Source: Croceibacterium_A sp966112795 (GTDB lineage Bacteria; Pseudomonadota; Alphaproteobacteria; Sphingomonadales; Sphingomonadaceae). Taken from it: a stretch of DNA of 9,426 bases. The stretch's first letter is position 1; every line of letters begins with the position of its first letter. The notes beneath the pieces are model-generated. The model did no database searches. It saw only the letters and a program-made list of their open reading frames with translations, and had not been told where the DNA came from. The position numbers and the translations under genes were made by a program. This document shows, one piece after another, positions 1-7,645 of this stretch. The stretch lies in NCBI GenBank assembly GCA_966112795.1, contig CBHWED010000129.1, forward strand, positions 1 through 9,426, written 5' to 3'.

Positions 1-688
1 GCAGCACGAGGTAGTCCTCGGTCACCCCGAAGTCGTGCATCATGCAGTAGTAGGGCACCTTGAACCACTTCTCGCGGACCAGCTCGCCCTCGGGGCTGAC
101 TTCGTAGTAGGTCACGTCGTCGGTGCACAGGCCGCTCGCGGCATAGCCGATGGCGATCATGTTGCCGGTCGCGGGATCGATCTTCGGATGGGCGGTGAAG
201 GTCTGCCCGGTCATCTTGCCGGCGAACTTCTCGTAGCCGACGGTTTCCATCGTCGCCGGGTCCATGACCAGCGCCGGCGAGTCCTCCTTGAGCGCCCAGA
301 GCTTGCCGCCGAACGGGAAGGCGTTGGTGTTGGCGGTGCCGCGGATCGCGCCCCTGACCGCCTCGTCGTCGGTCAGCGGGTTGCGGTAAGCGCCGAACAG
401 CGCCTTGCCGGCGGCATGCTCGAGCTTCCACTTGTCGGTCTGCGCCCAGCGCTGGCGGAAATCGCACTGGCCGTCGTGGAAGTGGAAGCGGGTGATCATC
501 CCGTCGCCGTTGAACGAGATGTCGTCGCCAAGGCGCGGGGGGAACTGCGGGTCGGGCTGGACGCGGTAGAACGCGCCGTCGAGCTCCGCGGGAATCGTGC
601 CGGTGTGCTGCAGGTCGGCGATGTCGGCCTCGATCCGGCTCGGGGTGTTGAAGCCGGTGAAGCTCGGGGTGTCAGGGAAATGCGCCAT
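1..688 (-). CDS. lsd: Lignostilbene-alpha,beta-dioxygenase (carotenoid oxygenase superfamily), N-terminal part, cut by left edge
   Basis: This non-haem iron dioxygenase would split the central C=C bond of lignostilbene-type 4-hydroxystilbenes into two aldehydes such as vanillin. The first 229 codons are visible, starting MAHFPDTPSF; the family is about 480-490 residues, so over half lies beyond position 1. Seen directly: FNGDGM at residues 59-64; H167 (in TAHPKIDP) and H218 (in YYCMMHDFG), the first two of the four iron-ligand histidines; and F59, Y101 and K134, which line up without offset with the NOV1/LsdA residues known to hold the phenol end of the substrate. This favours a 4-hydroxystilbene over a carotenoid. 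The two remaining histidines lie outside the window. The ATG at 688 has an AGAGGA ribosome-binding site five bases upstream (694-699). The gene is divergent from the marR gene. Family is near certain; the exact substrate is inferred from recalled NOV1 residues. Confidence 0.93.
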   Translation of the reverse strand, partial: MAHFPDTPSFTGFNTPSRIEADIADLQHTGTIPAELDGAFYRVQPDPQFPPRLGDDISFNGDGMITRFHFHDGQCDFRQRWAQTDKWKLEHAAGKALFGAYRNPLTDDEAVRGAIRGTANTNAFPFGGKLWALKEDSPALVMDPATMETVGYEKFAGKMTGQTFTAHPKIDPATGNMIAIGYAASGLCTDDVTYYEVSPEGELVREKWFKVPYYCMMHDFGVTEDYLVL

Positions 689-727
689 CGGTTTCCTCTC
701 TTCGCGCGCGCCGCCTTGTTGCACACG

Positions 728-748
728 ATTGTATGCTCCACTAACGAT
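728..748. promoter_or_regulatory. Imperfect palindrome in the divergent promoter, candidate MarR operator
   Basis: The 21 bases starting ATTGTATG on the plus strand match their own reverse complement (starting ATCGTTAG) at outer positions A, T, G, T and an inner G. This gives an imperfect dyad of the size MarR dimers usually bind. It covers the -10 box proposed for the dioxygenase gene. ACGATT also occurs twice directly, at 725-730 and 744-749, 19 bases apart. Binding by the adjacent regulator is inferred from position alone. Confidence 0.35.
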
Positions 749-755
749 TAGGCAA
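728..755 (-). promoter_or_regulatory. Probable sigma-70-type promoter of the dioxygenase gene
   Basis: Read on the minus strand there is a -35-like TTGCCT (750-755), a 16-base spacer and a -10-like TACAAT (728-733, five of six consensus bases). Transcription would begin near 721, leaving a leader of about 33 bases before the ATG at 688. It is assigned by consensus matching only. No equally good promoter is visible for the plus-strand marR gene. Confidence 0.5.
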
Positions 756-780
756 GCAGCTTGGGACTGGATAGCCGCGC

Positions 781-1242
781 GTGGCCGCACCGACTTTGAC
801 CGACGACAACACGGATGACGGCGAGGACCTCGGCGGCCTCAACGACATTCTCGGCCTGCGCATCCGCCTCGCGCACGGCGCGGTGTACCGGCATTTCACC
901 GAGACCTTCGTCAACCTCGACCTGACCCAGAAGCAGGTCTCGTCGCTGTGGCTGGTCAACGACAACCCGGGCATCTCGCAGATCGAGCTCGGCGGGCGCC
1001 TGCGGATGGACCGGGCGACGACGATGACCATCGTCAACCGGCTGCAGGAGCGGGCTTACCTGCGCCGCGAGCGCTCGACCAGCGACGGGCGCAAGCAGGC
1101 GCTGTTCCTGACCGACGAAGGGGCCGCGGCGCTGGCCGAAGCCAAGCGCTGCATCGCCGAGCACGAGGCCTGGCTGAAGGGTCGCTTCAGCCCCGCCGAG
1201 ATCGAAAAACTGGTGGAAATGCTGGCGCGAATCCACGAATGA
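781..1242 (+). CDS. MarR-family transcriptional regulator
   Basis: This is a 153-residue DNA-binding regulator of MarR length and layout. Helical dimerisation segments lie at about residues 18-45 and 118-152, with a winged helix-turn-helix at about 47-116. The recognition helix is about 76-91 (MDRATTMTIVNRLQER) and the wing carries the conserved SDGRK at 101-105, followed by LTDEG. It starts with GTG: the in-frame TAG at 772-774 rules out any earlier start and no internal ATG lies before the conserved region. Its Shine-Dalgarno match is weak (GGA about nine bases upstream). It is divergent from the lignostilbene dioxygenase gene and 31 bases ahead of the transporter, so a role as an aromatic-responsive repressor of both is likely but inferred. 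MarR proteins in aromatic catabolism often sense phenolic acids or their CoA esters; the ligand here cannot be read from sequence. Confidence 0.93.
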   Translation: MAAPTLTDDNTDDGEDLGGLNDILGLRIRLAHGAVYRHFTETFVNLDLTQKQVSSLWLVNDNPGISQIELGGRLRMDRATTMTIVNRLQERAYLRRERSTSDGRKQALFLTDEGAAALAEAKRCIAEHEAWLKGRFSPAEIEKLVEMLARIHE

Positions 1243-1273
1243 GTGCGCGCTCCAGGGAGAGGACGAGAGAACA

Positions 1274-2653
1274 ATGGCCGGACCGGCAGCAGGTACCAAC
1301 CCGATCAAGGTGATCGACGACAACCCGATGAGCGGGCGTCAGTGGATCGTCGTCGTGCTGATGATCTTCCTCAACGCGCTCGACGGGTTCGACGTGCTGT
1401 CGAGCGCCTTCGCCGCGCCGGGTATCTCGAACGAATGGGGCATCCCGCGCTCCGAGCTGGGCATCGTGCTTTCGGCCGAGCTCATCGGCATGGGCTTCGG
1501 CTCGGTGATCCTCGGCGGGTTCGCCGACAAGGTCGGTCGCAAGCTGGCGATGCTGCTGTGCCTCGTGATCATGGCCATCGGCATGTACATGGCGCACGAC
1601 GCGAACGCGGTCTGGCCGCTGACGGTCTGGCGCTTCATCACCGGCCTCGGCATCGGCGGCATGCTCGCGGCGACCAACGCCGTCACGGCCGAGACCTCGA
1701 GCAAGGAAGGGCGCAGCCTGGCGATGGCGCTCTACGTGATCGGCTACCCGGTCGGCGGCGTGATCGGCGGCTTCGCCGCGCAGAGCTGGCTGCTGGTCGA
1801 CTACGACTGGCGCGCGGTGTTCCTGTTCGGCGCGGTCGTCACCGCGGTCATGATCCCGCTGGTCTACCTGCTGGTGCCCGAGACGCCGGCGTTCTACGCG
1901 GCGCGCCGGCCCGAGGGCGCGCTCGACAAGATCAACCGCTCGCTGCGCGCGCTGCGGCAACCGCCGATCGACGCGTTGCCCGAGATCGAACCGTCGGCGC
2001 CAAAGCCCAAGGTGACCGAGATCCTCTCGAACCCGCGCCTGCGGCCGGTCACGCTGCTGCTCGCGTTCGGCTACCTGTTCCACACCATCACCTTCTACTA
2101 CATCCTCAAGTTCGCGGTGCAGATCGTCGCCGACGACGGCTTCACCCAGCCCGAGGCGGCCAGCACGCTGACCTGGGCCAACGTCGGCGGCGCGGTCGGT
2201 GGCTTCCTGTTCGGGTTCCTGCTGCGCAAGTGGGACATCAAGGGCCCGCTGATCGCCTGCGCGGTGCTCGGCTCGGCCGCGGTGGCCTACTTCGGCCTCG
2301 GCGCCGACACGCTGTGGGCGTGGCGCGTCGCGACGTTCCTGACGATGTTCTTCCTCAACGCCGCGATCGTCGGCTACTACGCGGCCTTCGCCCGGGGCTT
2401 CCCGGCTTTCGCCCGCGCGACGGGCACCGGCTTCGTGCTCGGTGTCGGCCGCGCAGGCGCAGCGGGCTCGCCGATCATCGCCGGGTTCCTGTTCTCCAAC
2501 GTGTTCGGCGGCGGCAACGAGCATCTGCTCGCGGTGTCGTCGATCATGGCGATCGGCGCGATCATCGGCGCGTTGCTGGTGTGGATGCTGCCGCTGCGCG
2601 ATCCCGACTACGAGGACCCGTCGATGGTCCCCGCCGGCCAGCCGATCGACTAA
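1274..2653 (+). CDS. MFS transporter, aromatic acid:H+ symporter (AAHS) type
   Basis: This inner-membrane protein of 459 residues has the 12-helix MFS pattern. LDGFD at residues 36-40 in the first helix is the AAHS signature (two Asp needed for transport in PcaK). Motif A, GGFADKVGRK, is at 81-90, RFITGLGIGG at 120-129, and VPETPAFY at 201-208 after helix six. A polar cytoplasmic loop spans about 205-255 before the second six-helix half. PcaK, VanK and the sphingomonad dehydrodivanillate importer DdvK belong to this group, so the cargo is probably a lignin-derived aromatic acid taken up with protons. The particular acid is not predictable. The ATG follows GAGAGGA (1257-1263) and a second purine stretch. 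It sits between marR and frmA with short gaps on both sides, which suggests one transcript under MarR control. Confidence 0.9.
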   Translation: MAGPAAGTNPIKVIDDNPMSGRQWIVVVLMIFLNALDGFDVLSSAFAAPGISNEWGIPRSELGIVLSAELIGMGFGSVILGGFADKVGRKLAMLLCLVIMAIGMYMAHDANAVWPLTVWRFITGLGIGGMLAATNAVTAETSSKEGRSLAMALYVIGYPVGGVIGGFAAQSWLLVDYDWRAVFLFGAVVTAVMIPLVYLLVPETPAFYAARRPEGALDKINRSLRALRQPPIDALPEIEPSAPKPKVTEILSNPRLRPVTLLLAFGYLFHTITFYYILKFAVQIVADDGFTQPEAASTLTWANVGGAVGGFLFGFLLRKWDIKGPLIACAVLGSAAVAYFGLGADTLWAWRVATFLTMFFLNAAIVGYYAAFARGFPAFARATGTGFVLGVGRAGAAGSPIIAGFLFSNVFGGGNEHLLAVSSIMAIGAIIGALLVWMLPLRDPDYEDPSMVPAGQPID

Positions 2654-2677
2654 CCCCCAGCTCGGAAAGTACCCCCT

Positions 2678-3790
<1,113 letters not shown>

Positions 3791-3795
3791 GCTTT

Positions 3796-3837
3796 CGGCG
3801 CCCGCGAGCCCGACCGGTTACGGGCGTCGAAATTTTC
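3796..3837 (+). terminator. GC-rich hairpin with short T run, possible terminator after frmA
   Basis: CGGCGCCCG at 3796-3804 pairs with CGGGCGTCG at 3821-3829, giving nine pairs including one G-U, with a 16-base loop. The stem is followed by AAATTTT (3830-3836). A competing five-pair stem, GCCCG 3808-3812 with CGGGC 3821-3825, shares the right arm. Four T residues is a short tail, so this may only attenuate transcription between frmA and the downstream genes. Confidence 0.4.
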
Positions 3838-3863
3838 ACAAGGGCGAAACATTCGGCTATTTG
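3835..3863 (+). promoter_or_regulatory. Possible promoter for the VOC-fghA-fds operon
   Basis: TTCACA (3835-3840, five of six -35 consensus bases) is followed by a 17-base spacer and TATTTG (3858-3863, three of six for -10). It lies in the only sizeable gap on the plus strand (121 bases) and just after the hairpin. The leader to the ATG at 3912 would be about 40 bases. Support is consensus matching only. Confidence 0.35.
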
Positions 3864-3898
3864 AAGAATCGCTCTTGTGCGTCTAAGGACCTGACCAC

Positions 3899-3905
3899 AG
3901 GAGAG
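3899..3905 (+). promoter_or_regulatory. Ribosome-binding site that fixes the VOC start
   Basis: AGGAGAG lies six bases before the ATG at 3912 and is the strongest Shine-Dalgarno match in the window. It favours 3912 over the in-frame TTG at 3861, whose 17 extra residues (MKNRSCASK...) do not resemble the start of a VOC domain. Confidence 0.75.
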
Positions 3906-3911
3906 AGACTC

Positions 3912-4289
3912 ATGTTTACCCACGTTTTCCTCGGCTCGAACGACATCGAGAAGAGCCGCAAGTTCTACGACGCCACGATGGGCGTGCTCGGCCTGCAGAA
4001 TGTCGCCCCGCCCGAAGCCGGCCGGCTGATCTATCCCAGCGCGAGCGGCACCTTCATCGTTGCGCCGCCGTACAACGGCGAGGCCGCGACGGTCTCGAAC
4101 GGCCACACGCTCGGCTTCTCGGCCGCTGACGACGCCACCGTCGACGCCTGGCACGCCGCCGGCCTCGCCGCGGGTGGCACCGACGAAGGTGGCCCCGGCC
4201 CGCGCGAAGCCGCGCCGAACAACGCCCGCGGCGCGTACCTGCGCGATCCGGACGGCAACAAGGTCTGCGCCTTCAATATGGGCCATTGA
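3912..4289 (+). CDS. VOC-superfamily (glyoxalase/bleomycin-resistance fold) small protein
   Basis: This is a single 125-residue cytosolic VOC protein, starting MFTHVFLGSNDIEKSRKFY with the typical first beta-strand and helix and ending with RDPDGNKVCAF at 111-121. Of the usual metal ligands, H4 and H65 are present, but the position that is commonly Glu in glyoxalase I (DPDGNKIE) is C119. Histidine plus Cys/Leu here is common among uncharacterised VOC proteins, so it may use a different metal set or none. It lies between frmA and fghA, 18 bases before the latter's start. A role on a glutathione adduct, such as S-hydroxymethylglutathione formation or repair of a side product, is an inference from that position; the family also covers dioxygenases and resistance proteins. 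The substrate is unknown. Confidence 0.85.
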   Translation: MFTHVFLGSNDIEKSRKFYDATMGVLGLQNVAPPEAGRLIYPSASGTFIVAPPYNGEAATVSNGHTLGFSAADDATVDAWHAAGLAAGGTDEGGPGPREAAPNNARGAYLRDPDGNKVCAFNMGH

Positions 4290-4306
4290 GGCATCGGGGC
4301 AGGCGC

Positions 4307-5146
4307 GTGACGCTCGAAACCATCAGCGAAGCGAAGAGCTTCGGCGGGGTCCAGGGGGTCTATCGCCATGCCTCGGCCGTGACCGGCACCGAGATGACCT
4401 TCGCGGTCTTCGTCCCCGAGCATGCCTCGGGGGCGAAGCTGCCGGTGCTGTGGTATCTTTCCGGCCTCACCTGCACCCATGCCAACGTGATGGAAAAGGG
4501 CGAGTACCGGCGGGCCTGTGCCGAGCACGGGATCGTGTTCATCGCCCCCGACGCCTCGCCGCGTGGCGAGGACGTTCCCGATAACGAAGCCTACGACTTC
4601 GGCAAGGGCGCCGGGTTCTACGTCGACGCGACGCAGGAGCCGTGGGCCAGGAACTTCAAGATGCGCTCGTACATCGAGAAGGAGCTGCCCGCGCTGGTGG
4701 GCGAGCACTTCCCCGTCGACATGGAGCGCCAGGGGATCACCGGCCACTCGATGGGCGGCCACGGCGCGCTGACGATCGCGCTGCGCAATCCGGGCCGGTT
4801 CCGCTCGACCAGCGCGTTCGCGCCGATCGTCAGCCCGATCAATTGCCCGTGGGGCGAAAAGGCCCTCGGCGGCTACCTCGGCAGCGATATTTCCGACTGG
4901 CGCAACTACGACGCCTGCGCGCTGATCAAGCAGGGCGCGCGCCTGCCCGACCTGCTCGTCGACCAGGGCACGGCGGACAATTTCCTCGATAACCAATTGA
5001 AGACGCATTTGCTGGACGAGGCCTGTCGCAAGGTGGATATGCCCGCCACGATCAGGCTCCAGGAGGGGTACGATCACTCGTACTTCTTCATCTCGACCTT
5101 CATGGCCGAGCACGTCGCCTGGCACGCTGAAAGGCTGAAGAAGTGA
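4307..5146 (+). CDS. fghA: S-formylglutathione hydrolase
   Basis: This cytosolic serine hydrolase (esterase D family) cleaves S-formylglutathione to formate and glutathione, the step after FrmA. With the GTG at 4307 it is 279 residues, the family's usual size, and begins MTLETISEAKSFGGVQG as homologues do. The nucleophile is S148 in GHSMGG (146-151), with D224 in DQGTADNF and H257 in GYDHSYFF completing the triad. LSGLTC at 51-56 is the conserved oxyanion-side loop with its cysteine. GGGG at 4296-4299 lies seven bases before the GTG. A TTG at 4286 would add seven residues (MRHRGRR) unlike the family and overlap the VOC stop, so it is not chosen. Its stop codon overlaps the fdsG start by four bases, tying formate production to formate oxidation. 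The E. coli equivalent is frmB. Confidence 0.96.
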   Translation: MTLETISEAKSFGGVQGVYRHASAVTGTEMTFAVFVPEHASGAKLPVLWYLSGLTCTHANVMEKGEYRRACAEHGIVFIAPDASPRGEDVPDNEAYDFGKGAGFYVDATQEPWARNFKMRSYIEKELPALVGEHFPVDMERQGITGHSMGGHGALTIALRNPGRFRSTSAFAPIVSPINCPWGEKALGGYLGSDISDWRNYDACALIKQGARLPDLLVDQGTADNFLDNQLKTHLLDEACRKVDMPATIRLQEGYDHSYFFISTFMAEHVAWHAERLKK

Positions 5147-5574
5147 GTACCAGGGAAGAGAGAGTCGCCGCGATCGTGGCCGAGCATGCCGGCCGCGAGG
5201 GACCGCTGCTGCCGATCCTGCACGATGTCCAGCACGAGCTCGGCTGCGTCGATGCCGCAAGCGAGGCGCAGATCGCGCTGCTGCTCAACCTCAGCCGGGC
5301 CGACGTCCACGGCGTGGTCAGCTTCTACCACGACTTCCACGCCAAGCCGGACCCGCGCCCCGAAGTGCAGATCTGCCGCGCCGAGGCGTGCAAGGCGCGC
5401 GGCGTCGAAGCGCTGATCCCGGCCGCCGAGAAGGCCGCCGGCGAGCGCGTCAAGCTCAGCACCGTCTATTGCCTCGGCCTGTGCAGCGCCGGCCCCTCGG
5501 CGCGCGTCGGCGACCGGCTGCACGCGCGGCTCGATGCCGCGAGCCTGACCCAAGTGATCGAGAACGCCCGATGA
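5143..5574 (+). CDS. fdsG: NAD-dependent formate dehydrogenase gamma subunit (FdsG, NuoE-like)
   Basis: This small electron-transfer subunit of the cytosolic Mo-dependent, NAD+-reducing formate dehydrogenase is homologous to NuoE of complex I. The 143-residue thioredoxin-like ferredoxin holds one [2Fe-2S] cluster with C78, C83 (CRAEAC), C110 and C114 (CLGLC). The N-terminal helical part (LPILHDVQHELGCV, 23-36) and VSFYHDF are typical. It starts at a GTG overlapping the fghA stop (GTGA), with AAAGG eight bases upstream (5130-5134). Its stop overlaps the fdsB start (ATGA), so translation is probably coupled. A stand-alone complex I gene is unlikely because fdsB and a molybdenum-type alpha subunit follow, rather than nuo genes. 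Confidence 0.95.
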   Translation: MSTREERVAAIVAEHAGREGPLLPILHDVQHELGCVDAASEAQIALLLNLSRADVHGVVSFYHDFHAKPDPRPEVQICRAEACKARGVEALIPAAEKAAGERVKLSTVYCLGLCSAGPSARVGDRLHARLDAASLTQVIENAR

Positions 5575-7118
5575 TCGTCCGTATTTCCGATGACGCCCTG
5601 GCCCGCGCGCTGGGCGCCGACGAGCTCGCCGCCGCGTTCGAGCGCAAGGGCCACGAGGTCCACCGCACCTCGAGCTGGGGCATGCACTGGCTCGAGCCGC
5701 TGGTCGAGATCGAGGGCATGGGCTTCGGCCCGGCGCATATCGGCGACGTCGACGCGATCCTCGACGGCAACAGCGAGAAGGCGATCGGCGAGATCGTCGA
5801 GCATCCGTTCATCGCCCGCCAGCAGCGGCTGACTTTCGCCCGTGCCGGGCGGACCCGCCCGACCAGCCTCGACGACTACCTCGCCACCGGCGGCGGCGTC
5901 GGGCTGCAGCGCGCGCGCCAGATCGGCCCCGAGGCCGTGCTCGAGGAAGTGCTCGCCTCGGGCCTGCGCGGCCGCGGCGGCGCCGGCTTCCCGACCGGGA
6001 TCAAGTGGAAGACCGTCGCCCAGACCCCGGCCGACCAGAAGTACATCGTGTGCAACGCCGACGAGGGCGACAGCGCGACCTTCGCCGACCGCATGGTCAT
6101 GGAAGGCGATCCGTACCTGCTGCTCGAAGGCATGGCGATCGCCGGCCTCGCGGTCGGCGCGACCAGGGGCTACATCTACGTCCGCAGCGAGTACCCGGAT
6201 TCGATCCGCAAGCTCAACGAAGCGCTCGTCCAGGCCGGCCCGATCATCGCGCCGTTCGCGATCGAGGTCCGCGTCGGTGCCGGGGCCTATGTCTGCGGCG
6301 AGGAGACCTCGCTGCTGAACTCGCTCGAGGGCAAGCGCGCCGAAGTCCGCGCCAAGCCGCCGCTGCCGGCGATCGAAGGCCTGTTCGGCAAGCCGACCGT
6401 GGTCAACAACGTGCTCACGCTCGCGGCCATCCCGCACATCCTCGAGGAAGGCGGCTCGTCGATCTACGACAAGCTCGGCGTGTCGCGCTCTAAAGGCACG
6501 ATGCCGATCCAGCTCGCCGGCAACATCCGCCACGGCGGGCTGTTCGAGATCGCCTTCGGCATTACCCTGCGCGAGCTGATCTACGACATCGGCGGCGGCA
6601 CCGAGAGCGGCCGCCCGGTCAAGGCGGTGCAGGTCGGCGGGCCGCTCGGCGCCTACATCCACCCCGACCAGTTCGACATCAAGTTCGACTACGAGGAATA
6701 TACCGCGGCCGACGCGCTGATCGGCCACGGCGGCATCACCGTGTTCGACGACACCGCCGACATGGGCTCGATGGCGCGCTTCGCGATGGAGTTCTGCGCC
6801 GCCGAAAGCTGCGGCAAGTGCACCCCGTGCCGGATCGGCGCGGTGCGCGGGGTCGAGCTGATCGACCGCATCCGCGCCGGCGGGCGCCCGGCCGACGCGG
6901 TCGAGGCGCAACCGGTCATGCACAACGCACCCAAGCACGGGCGCCTGCCCGAGCAGGAGATCGGCCTGCTGACCGACTTGTGCGAGACGATGAAGTTCGG
7001 CTCGCTCTGCGCGCTCGGCGGGTTCACGCCGTATCCGGTGATGAGCGCGCTCAAGAACTGGCCCGAGGACTTCATGCCGCGCGAGGCGGCCAAAACGCCC
7101 GAGCGGAACGACGCATGA
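5571..7118 (+). CDS. fdsB: NAD-dependent formate dehydrogenase beta subunit (FdsB, NuoF-like)
   Basis: This flavoprotein passes electrons from the FeS chain of FdsA through FMN to NAD+. It is 515 residues. The first ~90 residues form the thioredoxin-like domain seen in FdsB proteins but contain no cysteine, so this domain holds no cluster. The NuoF-like part follows: GRGGAGFP at 134-141 (FMN), YIVCNADEGD at 158-167, GAGAYVCGEETS at 236-247 (NADH/FMN site), and an [4Fe-4S] site with C414, C417, C420 (SCGKCTPCR) and C480 (GSLC). The start codon overlaps the fdsG stop by four bases and has only a weak Shine-Dalgarno match, consistent with coupled translation. The stop overlaps the mobA start in the same way. 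The nearest alternative, NuoF, lacks the N-terminal extension. Confidence 0.96.
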   Translation: MIVRISDDALARALGADELAAAFERKGHEVHRTSSWGMHWLEPLVEIEGMGFGPAHIGDVDAILDGNSEKAIGEIVEHPFIARQQRLTFARAGRTRPTSLDDYLATGGGVGLQRARQIGPEAVLEEVLASGLRGRGGAGFPTGIKWKTVAQTPADQKYIVCNADEGDSATFADRMVMEGDPYLLLEGMAIAGLAVGATRGYIYVRSEYPDSIRKLNEALVQAGPIIAPFAIEVRVGAGAYVCGEETSLLNSLEGKRAEVRAKPPLPAIEGLFGKPTVVNNVLTLAAIPHILEEGGSSIYDKLGVSRSKGTMPIQLAGNIRHGGLFEIAFGITLRELIYDIGGGTESGRPVKAVQVGGPLGAYIHPDQFDIKFDYEEYTAADALIGHGGITVFDDTADMGSMARFAMEFCAAESCGKCTPCRIGAVRGVELIDRIRAGGRPADAVEAQPVMHNAPKHGRLPEQEIGLLTDLCETMKFGSLCALGGFTPYPVMSALKNWPEDFMPREAAKTPERNDA

Positions 7119-7645
7119 TCCTCGGCGTCGTCCTCGCCGGCGGGCAATCGACCCGCTTCGGCAGCGACAAGGCCTTGGCCGAGCTCGGCGGGCACACGCT
7201 GCTCGCGCGCGCGGTCGACACGCTGTCGGGCTGGTGCGAGCACGTGATCGTCGCCGGGCGCGAGACCGCGCCGGCGCCGACGATCCCCGACTGGCCGAAC
7301 GCCGGGATGGGCCCGCTCGCCGGCATCGCCGCGGGCCTGCACCACGCGCGCGACGAGGGCTACGAGACCGTGCTCACCTGTGGGGTGGATTCGGTCAATC
7401 TGCCCGAGAACCTGCTCGAGCTGCTCAGCCCGGCCCCGGCCTACCTCGAAAGCCAGCCGGTGATCGGCCACTGGCCGGCGGGTGCCGTTGACGCGATCGA
7501 AACGTTGCTCCTGTCAGAAGGAAAGCATTCGATGCTTGCGTTCGCCGAAGTGCTCGGCGCAACGGCCGTGAAAATCGCGGCCAAACCTGCTAATATCAAC
7601 ACACCGGCGGACCTGACCGCCGCGGAGAAGAACGATGGGATTTGA
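7115..7645 (+). CDS. mobA: Molybdenum cofactor guanylyltransferase (MobA-like)
   Basis: MobA transfers GMP from GTP to molybdopterin to make the guanine dinucleotide cofactor; FdsA-type enzymes carry bis-MGD. The 176-residue protein is compact (E. coli MobA is about 194). The nucleotide-binding N-terminus LAGGQSTRFGSDKA (7-20) is clear, GMGPLAGI at 64-71 is the conserved MGPL segment, D92 in CGVDSVNLP is the metal-binding Asp, and NINTPADL at 160-167 is the family's C-terminal signature. The ATG overlaps the fdsB stop by four bases (ATGA), and the end overlaps fdsA by 11 bases. The last 50 or so codons use more A/T at third positions than the neighbours. Placement inside the fds operon implies that cofactor is made alongside the enzyme. 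The related MocA (cytidylyltransferase) is less likely given the bis-MGD partner. Confidence 0.9.
   Translation: MILGVVLAGGQSTRFGSDKALAELGGHTLLARAVDTLSGWCEHVIVAGRETAPAPTIPDWPNAGMGPLAGIAAGLHHARDEGYETVLTCGVDSVNLPENLLELLSPAPAYLESQPVIGHWPAGAVDAIETLLLSEGKHSMLAFAEVLGATAVKIAAKPANINTPADLTAAEKNDGI
7624..7630 (+). promoter_or_regulatory. Ribosome-binding site of fdsA inside the mobA end
   Basis: GGAGAAG lies four bases ahead of the ATG at 7635 (seven from the GGAG core), within the last codons of mobA. It supports 7635 as the fdsA start and separate initiation despite the 11-base overlap in another frame. The internal ATG at 7689 lacks a comparable site and would remove the N-terminal tail only. Confidence 0.6.

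Noticed and set aside
35..751. 238-codon plus-strand open frame at the left end
   Set aside because: It is the shadow of the minus-strand lignostilbene dioxygenase, whose motifs are unmistakable.
5388..5570. Upstream in-frame extension of fdsB (61 extra residues)
   Set aside because: It overlaps fdsG almost to its middle and is low-complexity. The ATG at 5571 gives the family N-terminus and a standard ATGA overlap.
5143..7118. Complex I (nuoEF) instead of formate dehydrogenase
   Set aside because: The N-terminal cysteine-free extension in the beta subunit, mobA, and a following alpha subunit with a formate dehydrogenase active site (C373, H374, R574) fit fds, not nuo.
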